Made by a program: the position numbers and the translations under genes. Under the pieces are notes generated by a model. That model saw nothing but the letters and a program-made list of their open reading frames with translations. It searched no databases and was not told where the DNA came from. Positions 7,195-13,107 of a DNA stretch of 13,107 nucleotides are shown one piece after another. Position 1 is the stretch's first letter, and the number at the start of each line of letters is the position of its first letter. The stretch comes from DASUHT01 sp051955775 (lineage in GTDB: Bacteria > Actinomycetota > Thermoleophilia > Gaiellales > JAICJC01), in the NCBI GenBank assembly GCA_051955775.1, contig JBQCGJ010000215.1, positions 1-13,107 of the forward strand, written 5' to 3'.

Positions 7195-8142
7195 ATGCAC
7201 CGAGGATCCCTGCACGAGGTCCGGCCGGACGCGTTCAACTATGTGTGGGACAACTCGATCGAGCCCGCGCTGTCGGTCGAGTCGGGCTCTGAGGTGGTGC
7301 TGCACGTCCGCGACGCGTCGGACGAGCAGATCGGCCCGCAGTCGGGTGTGGACGCGGTCGGCTCGCTCGACTTCTCGCACATCAATCCGGTGTCCGGCCC
7401 GGTGGAGGTGCGCGGCGCCCGCGCAGGCGACGTGCTGGCCGTCGAGATCCTCGAGTTCGCGCCCCGTGACTGGGGCTGGACGGCGCTGATCCCCGGCTTT
7501 GGCCTGCTGGCCGACGAGTTCCCCGAGCCCTGGCTGCGTATCTCGAAGGTCGACGCGGAGCGCGGCCGGGTGGCCTTCGCCGAGGGAATCACGCTGCCGT
7601 ACGAGCCGTTCCCGGGCACGATCGGCGTCGCTCCCGCCGAGCCGGGTGAGCACTCGATCGTGCCGCCGTCGGACTGGGGCGGCAACATGGACATCAAGCA
7701 CCTGCGGGCCGGCTCGACGCTGTATCTGCCCGTCGGTGTGGACGGGGCGCGGTTCTCGGTGGGCGACACCCACGCGGCGATGGGCGACGCCGAGGTGTGC
7801 GGGACGGCGGTGGAGACCGCGATGGACATCACCGTGCGGCTGACGGTGCGCCGCGACGTGTCGACGAGCGCGCCCCAGTACGACGTGCCGGCCGGCGAGC
7901 TGGCCCGCACGGAGCGCTCGGCATACCACGTGTGCACGGGCATCGCGCCGGATCTGATGGAGGCGTCACGGCGCGCGACCCGGTCCATGATCGAGTATCT
8001 GGGCAACCGGTACGGGCTGGAGCGTGAGGAGGCGTACGCGCTGGTGTCGGTCGCCTGCGACCTCCGCATCCACGAGCTGGTGGACGTGCCGAACTGGGTT
8101 GTGGGGGCGTTCCTGCCCGAGGACATCTTCGAAGGGAGATAG
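7195..8142 (+). CDS. Acetamidase/formamidase family protein (FmdA/AmdA)
   Basis: Predicted cytoplasmic amidohydrolase releasing ammonia and a carboxylate from a short-chain amide such as formamide or acetamide. The 315-aa length is normal. Family landmarks: NPVSGPVEVRGARAGD near residues 63-78, a GDTHAAMGDAEVCGTAVE segment matching the conserved GDGHAAQGDGEVCGTA-type metal/active-site block, and DLRIHELVDVPNWVV near the C-terminus. The frame is open upstream to 7111 within the KAP gene. The start is placed at ATG 7195 because GGAGGAG lies immediately before it and the family N-terminus (MHRGSLHEV) begins there. It starts one base after the KAP stop and ends 2 nt before the permease, so all three are probably co-translated. 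The true substrate is not determinable from sequence. Confidence 0.9.
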   Translation: MHRGSLHEVRPDAFNYVWDNSIEPALSVESGSEVVLHVRDASDEQIGPQSGVDAVGSLDFSHINPVSGPVEVRGARAGDVLAVEILEFAPRDWGWTALIPGFGLLADEFPEPWLRISKVDAERGRVAFAEGITLPYEPFPGTIGVAPAEPGEHSIVPPSDWGGNMDIKHLRAGSTLYLPVGVDGARFSVGDTHAAMGDAEVCGTAVETAMDITVRLTVRRDVSTSAPQYDVPAGELARTERSAYHVCTGIAPDLMEASRRATRSMIEYLGNRYGLEREEAYALVSVACDLRIHELVDVPNWVVGAFLPEDIFEGR

Positions 8143-8144
8143 CG

Positions 8145-9593
8145 ATGGCAGCAGAGAGCCAGCCGGCGCGGCAGGCCGGGCTGCGCCGGGAGCTGCGGTT
8201 CTGGGAGACGATCGCCCTCTCGATCGGCATCATGGCGCCGACCGCGGCCATGGCGCTGAACGGCGTGGGAGTGGCGGCTCAGGTCGGGCAGGCGGTGCCG
8301 CTGGCCATGATCATCGCCACCATCGGCGTGTTCCTGGTCGCGTTCGCGTTCGTACGCCTGGCCCGCCATTACAGCCACGCCGGCTCCGTATACGCGTTCA
8401 GCGGGGCGACGCTGGGCCCGCGCGCGGGGTTCTTCTCCGGGTGGGCGCTGTTCGGGACATATCTGGCGTTCACGTGTGCGTCGTGCTGCGAGGTGGGGCT
8501 GTTCTTTCCCGCGTTTCTGAACGGCGCCGGGATCTGGAGCGGCTCCGAGTGGATCTGGTTCACGCTGGCTACCGCGGCCCTGATCTCGCTCATCGCCTAC
8601 GGCGAGATCAAGATCACGACCCGCGCATTGCTGTCGATCGAGACGGTCTCGGTGAGCCTGATCCTGATCCTCATGATCGTCATCTTCCTCAAGCTGGCGG
8701 GCGTGGGCACGGCACCGCCGAACGCCGGCTTCTCGACCGACGTGTTCCACCTGCCGAGTGGGACGGGCCACTCCGCGCTGGGTCTGGGCATCGTGCTCGC
8801 ATTCCTGTCGTACGGCGGTTTCGAGGGCGCCGCGGCGCTTGGCGAGGAGACCAACAACCCGCGCCTCGAGATCCCCAAGGCCATCCGCACCGCCGTGCTC
8901 GCGGCGGGCATCTTCTACACCCTGTGCTTCCTCGCCCAGTCCTGGGGCTTCGGCACCAACGCGGCCGGCGTGCATGCCTTCGCAAATACGGGAACGCCGC
9001 TTTCCGATCTGGCGACGTCGTATGTGGGCTCGTGGATGAGCAACCTGATCAATCTGGGCGCCGCGGTGAGCGCGTTCGCGAGCGCCCTGGGCACGGCCAC
9101 CGGCGCGTCGCGGATCCTGTTCGCGATGGGTCGCGACGGGTTCGGGCCGCACCGGCTGGGCACGTCATCCCGGCGCACCGGAGCGCCTGCAACCGCACTG
9201 GCCGTGGTCATGGCCGTCGCGGTGACCTGGATGGTCGCCCAGCGGCTCAACGGCACGACCGTCGTCAACGCGTTCTTCTACCCGGGGACGATCGGCGTGC
9301 TGAGCATGATCGTGGCGTACATCGTGACCAACCTCGGAGCCCTCAAGCTGTTCGTCGTCGACCGTGGCGAGCGCACGCTGGCGATGGTCATCCCGCCGAT
9401 CGCGATCGCATTCCTGGTGTACGTCTTCTACCGCAACGCGGTTGGCGTCCCATGGCCGTACAGCCGGTTTCCGTGGGTGGTCGCGGCCTGGGCGCTGATC
9501 GGGGCCGGGATCGTCGTGCTGATCCCCGGCCTGGCACGGCGCATCGGCACGTCGATGTCGCAACTCGGGCAGGCGGAGGCCGCCGGCGACTGA
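8145..9593 (+). CDS. APC-superfamily amino acid/amine permease
   Basis: A 482-aa inner-membrane protein with about 12 hydrophobic helices. It belongs to the amino acid-polyamine-organocation superfamily. The first helix region carries ETIALSIGIMAPTAAMAL with the unwound-helix small-residue motif typical of APC transporters. Later landmarks are FVRLARHYSHAGSVYAF, the helix-6 LSYGGFEGAAALGEET segment, and NPRLEIPKAIR, the conserved loop that follows it. The start ATG 8145 has GGGAG upstream and follows the amidase stop by 2 nt. Likely a proton-coupled importer of an amino acid, amine or amide. Coupling to an amidase suggests it brings in the amidase substrate or a related nitrogen compound; this is inference. 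It is the last gene of the unit. Confidence 0.92.
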   Translation: MAAESQPARQAGLRRELRFWETIALSIGIMAPTAAMALNGVGVAAQVGQAVPLAMIIATIGVFLVAFAFVRLARHYSHAGSVYAFSGATLGPRAGFFSGWALFGTYLAFTCASCCEVGLFFPAFLNGAGIWSGSEWIWFTLATAALISLIAYGEIKITTRALLSIETVSVSLILILMIVIFLKLAGVGTAPPNAGFSTDVFHLPSGTGHSALGLGIVLAFLSYGGFEGAAALGEETNNPRLEIPKAIRTAVLAAGIFYTLCFLAQSWGFGTNAAGVHAFANTGTPLSDLATSYVGSWMSNLINLGAAVSAFASALGTATGASRILFAMGRDGFGPHRLGTSSRRTGAPATALAVVMAVAVTWMVAQRLNGTTVVNAFFYPGTIGVLSMIVAYIVTNLGALKLFVVDRGERTLAMVIPPIAIAFLVYVFYRNAVGVPWPYSRFPWVVAAWALIGAGIVVLIPGLARRIGTSMSQLGQAEAAGD

Positions 9594-9627
9594 ACGCAAC
9601 TCCCGGAACAAGCGTCTAGCGGATGCC

Positions 9628-9652
9628 TAGGTACTGTCCAGTGGAGTACCTA
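9628..9652. promoter_or_regulatory. Inverted repeat TAGGTACT-N9-AGTACCTA, probable regulator site
   Basis: Perfect 8-bp arms (9628-9635 and 9645-9652) separated by 9 nt. If transcription starts near 9695, the repeat covers about -67 to -43, a typical activator position. Two-half-site geometry suits a dimeric LuxR/NarL-type regulator, possibly the adjacent response regulator itself. It could instead form a weak hairpin behind the permease gene, but no T-run follows. Confidence 0.5.
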
Positions 9653-9681
9653 CGGGTCTAATGGTCCCCACGGCGGTCCCA

Positions 9682-9687
9682 TAGGAT
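9682..9687 (+). promoter_or_regulatory. -10 candidate TAGGAT
   Basis: TAGGAT is followed by 7 nt and then ATG 9695, giving either a leaderless 33-codon ORF or an approximately 86-nt leader for the response regulator gene. Confidence 0.45.
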
Positions 9688-9694
9688 CGTAACT

Positions 9695-9796
9695 ATGCAG
9701 GTAGCGCACGCCGACCCCGCCGGCGCTCTCCGGCCAGCGGAGGGCATCGCCGTGAGCCGCACTGGGTACGTTCGGGAGCAATGGCCGACCGTGTGA
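9695..9796 (+). CDS. Possible 33-codon leaderless leader ORF overlapping the response regulator
   Basis: ATG 9695 opens a 33-codon frame (begins MQVAHADPAG, ends REQWPTV) closed by TGA at 9794-9796. It overlaps the response regulator start (9781) by 16 bases in another frame. A TAGGAT box lies 7 nt before the ATG, matching the leaderless geometry seen elsewhere here. Overlapping stop and start could couple translation. The peptide matches no family I know, and at high GC a short open frame can arise by chance, so this is only a candidate. Confidence 0.25.
   Translation: MQVAHADPAGALRPAEGIAVSRTGYVREQWPTV
9767..9772 (+). promoter_or_regulatory. -10 candidate TACGTT for the response regulator
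   Basis: TACGTT (TANNNT) ends exactly 8 nt before ATG 9781, the same geometry as at 3831, 3835 and 5185. The GGGAG at 9774-9778 is too close to the ATG for a normal ribosome site, which favours leaderless initiation. Confidence 0.45.
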
Positions 9797-10437
9797 TAAC
9801 CGTTGTCGTAGCGGACGACGAGTGGGCGTGGCGAGAGTCCGTTGTGACCGTGCTGGGGCGTGCCGGCGACCTACGCGTCGTGGGCGCAGCCGAGACCGCC
9901 GAGGACGCTCTCGCGCTGGTCGGCGAGCACGCGCCCCGAGTCGCGCTGATCGACCTCGAGATGCCGCTGATGGGCGGCGTGGCGCTGACCAGCGCGATCC
10001 GCTCCCACCATCCGCACACCGCCGTGCTCGTGTTCACGGTCTCGCGTCGCGGGTCGGACCTGGTGGACGTGCTGCGGGCCGGTGCGAGCGGGTACTTGGT
10101 CAAGCAGGACACACACGATCCGCAAAGGCTGCACGAGGCCATCCGACTGGCGGCCGACGGCGGCGCGGTGTTCACAGGCGAGTATGCGGCGCACGTGGTG
10201 CGGGAGATCGCCCACCGTGAGCCGCCCGACCCGGCGGTGCGGTTCGGGCTGACCAACCGCGAGCGGGAGGTGCTGTCGCACCTGGTCGAGGGTCAGTCGA
10301 ACCGCGAGATCGCCGAGGCGCTGGTGATCACGGAGCAGTCGGTCAAGAACCACGTGTCCAGTGTGCTGGCGAAGCTGCGGGCCCGAAACCGCACCGAGGC
10401 CGCGGCCGTGGCCAGGCGGGAGGGGCTGGCGGAGTAG
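9781..10437 (+). CDS. NarL/FixJ-family response regulator (REC + LuxR HTH)
   Basis: A 218-aa two-component response regulator and DNA-binding transcription factor. The receiver domain (about 6-125) has the acidic pair D12/D13, phosphoacceptor D58 in LIDLEMP, T86 in VFTVS and K108 in YLVKQD, so it should be phosphorylatable. The C-terminal LuxR-type helix-turn-helix (about 157-215) includes LTNREREVLSHLVEG and the recognition region SVKNHVSSVLAKLRARNRTEAA. It is an orphan: no histidine kinase lies on either side in this window. ATG 9781 is the only sensible start, 8 nt after a TACGTT box. The upstream inverted repeat at 9628-9652 may be its own or another regulator's site. Target genes are unknown. 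The VOC gene follows after 10 nt. Confidence 0.94.
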   Translation: MADRVITVVVADDEWAWRESVVTVLGRAGDLRVVGAAETAEDALALVGEHAPRVALIDLEMPLMGGVALTSAIRSHHPHTAVLVFTVSRRGSDLVDVLRAGASGYLVKQDTHDPQRLHEAIRLAADGGAVFTGEYAAHVVREIAHREPPDPAVRFGLTNREREVLSHLVEGQSNREIAEALVITEQSVKNHVSSVLAKLRARNRTEAAAVARREGLAE

Positions 10438-10440
10438 CCT
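10435..10440 (+). promoter_or_regulatory. Weak -10 candidate TAGCCT for the first VOC gene
   Basis: TAGCCT begins with the TAG stop of the response regulator and ends 7 nt before ATG 10448. It fits TANNNT leaderless geometry but may be coincidental because the TAG is fixed by the stop codon. No ribosome site is found at a normal distance. Confidence 0.25.
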
Positions 10441-10447
10441 GCCGGCC

Positions 10448-10825
10448 ATGCCGGCGCGGCTCGATCACGTGCAGGTGGCGATGCCCGAGGGCGGGGAGGA
10501 CGCGGCTCGCGGCTTCTACGCCGGACTGCTCGGGCTGACCGAGATCCCCAAGCCTGAGGCCATGCGGTCGACCGGCGGTGTGTGGTTCGCCGAGGGACTG
10601 CATCTGGGGGTGGAGGCGCAATTCGCGCCGGCCCGCAAGGCGCATCCCGGGTTCGCCGTGGACGATCTCGACTCGGCGGCCGAGCGTCTGGCGGCGGCCG
10701 GCCACGACGTCGTGTGGGACGAGCGATGGCCGGACGTGCGGCGGTTCCATACCAGTGACCCGTTCGGGAACCGCGTGGAGGTCATGGCCGGATCGGGCTC
10801 GCGTGGCTCGGCTGGTACACCTTGA
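10448..10825 (+). CDS. VOC-superfamily (glyoxalase/dioxygenase fold) protein 1
   Basis: A 125-aa single-chain vicinal-oxygen-chelate protein with two beta-alpha-beta-beta-beta modules. MPARLDHVQVAMP gives the first ligand histidine (H7), HPGFAVDDLD begins the second module, and DPFGNRVEVM supplies the usual terminal glutamate. The metal-site pattern is therefore compatible with activity, but the substrate (glyoxalase, fosfomycin/bleomycin resistance or dioxygenase) cannot be named. The frame is open upstream to 10361 within the response regulator gene. ATG 10448 matches the family N-terminus. The gene follows the regulator by 10 nt and its 3' end overlaps the convergent second VOC gene by 44 bp. 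Confidence 0.85.
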   Translation: MPARLDHVQVAMPEGGEDAARGFYAGLLGLTEIPKPEAMRSTGGVWFAEGLHLGVEAQFAPARKAHPGFAVDDLDSAAERLAAAGHDVVWDERWPDVRRFHTSDPFGNRVEVMAGSGSRGSAGTP

Positions 10826-11156
10826 GCCCACCCCCGTCCGGCATCACGATCGTCGTCCACACGCCCCAGCTCTCCTCCACCATGCCGCCGGTCAGCTCGA
10901 TCCCGCGCCGTTCGAGCTCGGCCATCGTCGCCTTCAGGTCGTCGCACATCAGGAACAGCTCGTGACGTCCGGCCTCCTCCGCCGGGTGGGCGGCCAGCTC
11001 GGCCGGCGGTAGCGCGAAGATCAGCCAGCCCTCGTGCGCGTCGACGGACGGCAGCTCCAGCACGTCGCGGAAGAACGCCCGCACGCGCTCCGTTTGCGGG
11101 GTGTACACGATCGCGTGGATCCCTGTGATGCCGACGGCGTTGGTCGTGTCAGTCAC
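10782..11156 (-). CDS. VOC-superfamily (glyoxalase-like) protein 2
   Basis: A 124-aa VOC-fold protein. The first module runs from GITGIHAIVYTPQTERVRAF (9-28), with FFRDVLELP typical of the helix that follows. The second begins at HELFLMCDDL, and the end has IVMPDGGGLKVYQP, where the usual terminal Glu ligand is replaced by Lys. Metal binding may therefore differ or be absent. GTG 11156 is preceded by AGGAGG at a 7-nt spacing, a clear ribosome site. It lies 15 nt after the stop of the interrupted sugar kinase, so the two form a leftward operon. It runs tail to tail into the first VOC gene. The two proteins are divergent in sequence, so this is not an obvious recent duplication. Function unknown. 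Confidence 0.85.
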   Translation of the reverse strand: MTDTTNAVGITGIHAIVYTPQTERVRAFFRDVLELPSVDAHEGWLIFALPPAELAAHPAEEAGRHELFLMCDDLKATMAELERRGIELTGGMVEESWGVWTTIVMPDGGGLKVYQPSHASPIRP

Positions 11157-11171
11157 TGCCGGACCTCCTGT

Positions 11172-11981
11172 TCATGCCGGTGTCCAGGCACCGTAGTGGC
11201 TGCACGCCAGGGCAGCGGCGCGCGAGCCGGCGTCCAGCGCCTCTGCGAGGGTCGCCCCGTCCAACCGGGCGGTGATCACCGCGACGATCAGCGCGTCGCC
11301 GGCGCCCAGCGTGTCGACCACCTCGGCCGGTTCCGCGGACCGTTCGACCAACCGGCCGTCGAACGCGAGGCTGCCCTCGCTGCCACGGGTGACCACCGCC
11401 GCGCCGGCGCCATGCTCGACGGCCGCCCGGGCCAGGCCCAGTGCGTCGTCGCGGCCCTCTCGGTCGCCCGAGAAGAACACCAGCTCCAGGTGCGGCGCGA
11501 GCACCGGAAGCAGCGTCCGCGGCCGCCCTGACATGTCGAGGGACATGCGCGACCCGGCCAGCCTCGCCAGCACGCCGGGGTCGGCGTGCAGGCCGGCCGC
11601 GTGCACCCACTCGCAGCCGCGGAGGGTCTCCAGGTCATCCGCGGTCGGCAGCCAGCGTCCACTGGCGCCGACCCGTTCCTCGAGGAAGACGCGCTCACCG
11701 TCCGGCCGCAGCTCCACCACGCAGGCCCCCGACGGCTCGCCCGGCCGGACAACGACGCGTCGAGCGTCGATGCCCTAGGCCGCGAGTGCGGCCAGCACCG
11801 TTCGCCCGTCCTCGTCGTCGCCCACCGCGCCCGCATACACGACCCGGCGCCCTGCGCGGGCCAGCCCCACAGCGACGTTGAGGGCGTTCCCGCCCACGTG
11901 CGTGCGTTTCAGCGATCCGACGTAGCGGTCGATGCAGTTGTCGCCTATCGAGGCGACGACCAGAGGGGGAGGGGCGGGCAC
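11172..11981 (-). pseudogene. PfkB/ribokinase-family sugar kinase interrupted by one in-frame TAG
   Basis: Read leftwards, the N-terminal part has VASIGDNCIDRYVG and the sugar-binding VGGNALNVAVGLARAG. It stops at TAG (11777-11775) after LAALAA, then resumes in the same frame with GIDARRVVVRPGEPSG. The catalytic PfkB signature DTLGAGDALIVAVIT follows, then ACSHYGAW at the C-terminus. Ignoring the TAG, the product would be 269 codons from GTG 11981, a normal length for this family. IGDNCIDRY and overall size recall fructoselysine-6-kinase (FrlD)-like members; this is tentative. ATG 12041 is an alternative start, 20 codons longer. A single CAG, GAG or TGG to TAG change would explain the break. 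TAG is an ordinary stop in this genome (GH4, amidase and response regulator genes), so recoding is unlikely. It is otherwise undecayed, suggesting a recent mutation or a sequencing error. Confidence 0.82.
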
Positions 11982-11987
11982 CAGGTC

Positions 11988-11993
11988 ACGGTA
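11988..11993 (-). promoter_or_regulatory. Weak -10 candidate TACCGT for the sugar kinase
   Basis: On the minus strand TACCGT is followed by 6 nt and then GTG 11981, close to the leaderless spacing seen at other lead genes. It favours GTG 11981 over ATG 12041, weakly. Confidence 0.25.
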
Positions 11994-12082
11994 CCCATGT
12001 TCACCCGGTGGAGGGAGCAACCGCGCGCAGTACGCGTCCATGCTGGGAAGAGCCCCATCACCCTCCAATCTCCGAGGTCCCG

Positions 12083-13107
12083 TTGAGACGACTCCGCGTT
12101 CTGCCCCTGCTGGCGTTGACGGTGCTGTCCGTCGCCCTGATCGGTGCTCCCGCATCCGCCGATACCACCCTTGGCACCCTGCACGGCTACAGAGACATCA
12201 TGGTCGACACACACGAGCACGTGTTCGTCACCGGACTGGTCACCGACTCCACCATCGAGGTGATGAGCACGTCCGGTTCGCATGTCGCGTCGATCACGGA
12301 CGAGCCGAGCGCGGGCGGCATGGTGCTAGACGGCGACAACCTGTACGTCGCGCACTGCAATGGTGCCGACGTGATCGACGAGTTCGACACTCAGACGCTG
12401 GCGAAGATCGACAGCTTCCCGGCGAACGTCGGGGGAAATTGCGAGCTCGCGCTGGCGGGCGGGCGGCTGTGGTACTCGGACTCCCCGTTCTCCGGGCTGG
12501 GACATCTCGTCTCGGTTTCGCTCGACCCGTCGCACACCGAGGTGGACAGCGGCCGCCAGGTCGGCAGCGTCGATTTCGCAACGACACCGACGCATCCCAA
12601 CATGCTGGTGGTCGGGGATGCCTATAGCGATCCGCCCTACATGGATGTCCTTGACGTCACCGACCCCGCCAGTGTCGCGGTTGTCACCCACAACCCCGAC
12701 ATCACCAACGGCGGCGGCAGCGTGGAGGACATGAAGATCAGCCCTGACGGATCGACGCTTCTGCTCGCTGCAGGCTCGCCGTACCAGATCGGCTCGTTCT
12801 CGCTGCCCAGCCTGACTGCCGGTGTTGCCTATCCGATCGACCCCTATCCCATGGCTGTCGCCGCCTCCCCGGACGGCGCAACGATCGCGGGCGGATCGGC
12901 CAGCTACTCCAACACCGTTGCCCTGTTCCACACCGGAAGCTCGACCGCCTTCCGCAAGGTGAGCTTCGGCGACGCCGAGATCTACTGGGGCGGCGTGGCC
13001 TTCAGCCAGGACGGCAAGGAGCTGTTCGTGGTCACGAAGGGCGCGACCGCGGCACCGGTGTTCCACGTGGTCTCCAGCCTGCCGCCCGGCTCGCTGAGCA
13101 TCAAGGC
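12083..13107 (+). CDS. Secreted beta-propeller-like (WD40/YVTN type) protein, 3' end cut by window edge
   Basis: An open frame of 341 codons runs from TTG 12083 off the right edge without a stop. GAGG at 12074-12077 lies 5 nt before the TTG. The N-terminus is a classical Sec signal: basic RRLR, a hydrophobic core LPLLALTVLSVALIG and an APASA cleavage site before DTTLG. The mature part consists of repeated approximately 40-residue strand-rich units with propeller-type turns such as HEHVFVTG, GDNLYVAH, KISPDGSTLLLA, AASPDGATIAGG and FSQDGKELFVV, so it is likely a single WD40/YVTN-like propeller. The last residues, SSLPPGSLSIK, look like the entrance to an Ig-like extracellular domain, but the sequence ends. 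Base composition is visibly less GC-rich than in the metabolic genes. Role unknown: perhaps surface adhesion or ligand binding. It diverges from the interrupted kinase. Confidence 0.8.
   Translation, partial: MRRLRVLPLLALTVLSVALIGAPASADTTLGTLHGYRDIMVDTHEHVFVTGLVTDSTIEVMSTSGSHVASITDEPSAGGMVLDGDNLYVAHCNGADVIDEFDTQTLAKIDSFPANVGGNCELALAGGRLWYSDSPFSGLGHLVSVSLDPSHTEVDSGRQVGSVDFATTPTHPNMLVVGDAYSDPPYMDVLDVTDPASVAVVTHNPDITNGGGSVEDMKISPDGSTLLLAAGSPYQIGSFSLPSLTAGVAYPIDPYPMAVAASPDGATIAGGSASYSNTVALFHTGSSTAFRKVSFGDAEIYWGGVAFSQDGKELFVVTKGATAAPVFHVVSSLPPGSLSIK

Larger units (their letters stand above)
9594..9780 (+). promoter_or_regulatory. Regulatory gap before the response regulator
   Basis: This 187-bp gap is visibly richer in A and T at 9620-9700 than its surroundings. 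It contains an 8-bp inverted repeat (9628-9652), a direct repeat GGTCCC at 9663 and 9675 (12-bp period), a TAGGAT -10 candidate at 9682 and an inverted repeat CATAG/CTATG (9680-9684, 9693-9697). It also carries the possible leader ORF at 9695 and a second -10 candidate, TACGTT, at 9767. No T-tract terminator for the permease gene is visible. Confidence 0.55.

Noticed and set aside
5151..7238. 695-codon open frame on the minus strand opposite the KAP gene
   Set aside because: Longer than the KAP frame itself but has His/Gly/Arg-rich shadow composition and no domain. KAP has Walker B, FNPWL and other family motifs plus a promoter and coupled neighbours.
7239..9152. 637-codon open frame on the minus strand opposite the amidase and permease
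   Set aside because: Shadow of two clearly recognised genes; low-complexity charged translation.
8024..9619. 531-codon plus-strand frame overlapping the permease
   Set aside because: Out-of-frame translation of the permease region, Arg/Gly/His-rich with no membrane helices.
11775..11777. TAG decoded as a sense codon (recoding)
   Set aside because: TAG terminates the GH4, amidase and response regulator genes in this same window, so general recoding is not supported.
1..13107. CRISPR array, tRNA/rRNA, insertion sequence or prophage
   Set aside because: No regularly spaced repeats, cloverleaf-like sequence, transposase, integrase or phage structural genes were seen on either strand.

Overview
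The window is very GC-rich, densely packed bacterial DNA. Gene content (MsiK/UgpC-type ABC ATPase, BadF-type sugar kinase, GH4 glycosidase, NarL-type response regulator, several VOC proteins) and apparently leaderless genes with TANNNT -10 boxes point to an Actinomycetota member. A Thermoleophilia-like lineage is possible, but that is a guess. I see no tRNA, rRNA, CRISPR array, insertion sequence or prophage gene.

Layout. (1) 1-3822, minus strand: a four-gene operon read leftwards as SIS-domain amino-sugar isomerase/deaminase, cytoplasmic CE4 deacetylase, BadF-family (GlcNAc-type) kinase, sugar ABC ATPase. The last is cut by the window edge a few residues before its end. (2) 3849-5144, plus strand: a family-4 glycoside hydrolase (6-phospho-beta-glucosidase type) diverging from the SIS gene. 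Only 26 bp separate the two start codons; that gap holds two overlapping -10 boxes, and a palindromic operator sits just inside the SIS gene. Together (1) and (2) look like a catabolic locus for N-acetylglucosamine or chitobiose-like sugars. (3) 5199-9593, plus strand: a tight three-gene unit of KAP-family P-loop NTPase (Walker A lysine replaced by arginine), acetamidase/formamidase and APC-family permease. (4) 9594-9780: a regulatory gap with an inverted repeat, a -10 box and a possible 33-codon leaderless leader ORF. (5) 9781-10437: an orphan NarL/FixJ response regulator, followed by a VOC protein (10448-10825). (6) 10782-c.11981, minus strand: a second VOC protein, overlapping the first tail to tail, downstream of a PfkB-type sugar kinase broken by one in-frame TAG. 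(7) 12083 to the right edge, plus strand: a secreted beta-propeller-like protein starting at TTG, incomplete.

The most striking sequence-level signal is promoter geometry. Four start codons that head transcription units (SIS, GH4, KAP, response regulator) each have a TANNNT hexamer with exactly 8 nt between it and the start codon, while genes inside operons have ordinary GGAGG-type ribosome binding sites. This implies leaderless transcription for the lead genes and helps choose their starts. The most unusual gene association is the KAP NTPase with the amidase and permease. Its function cannot be read from sequence alone.
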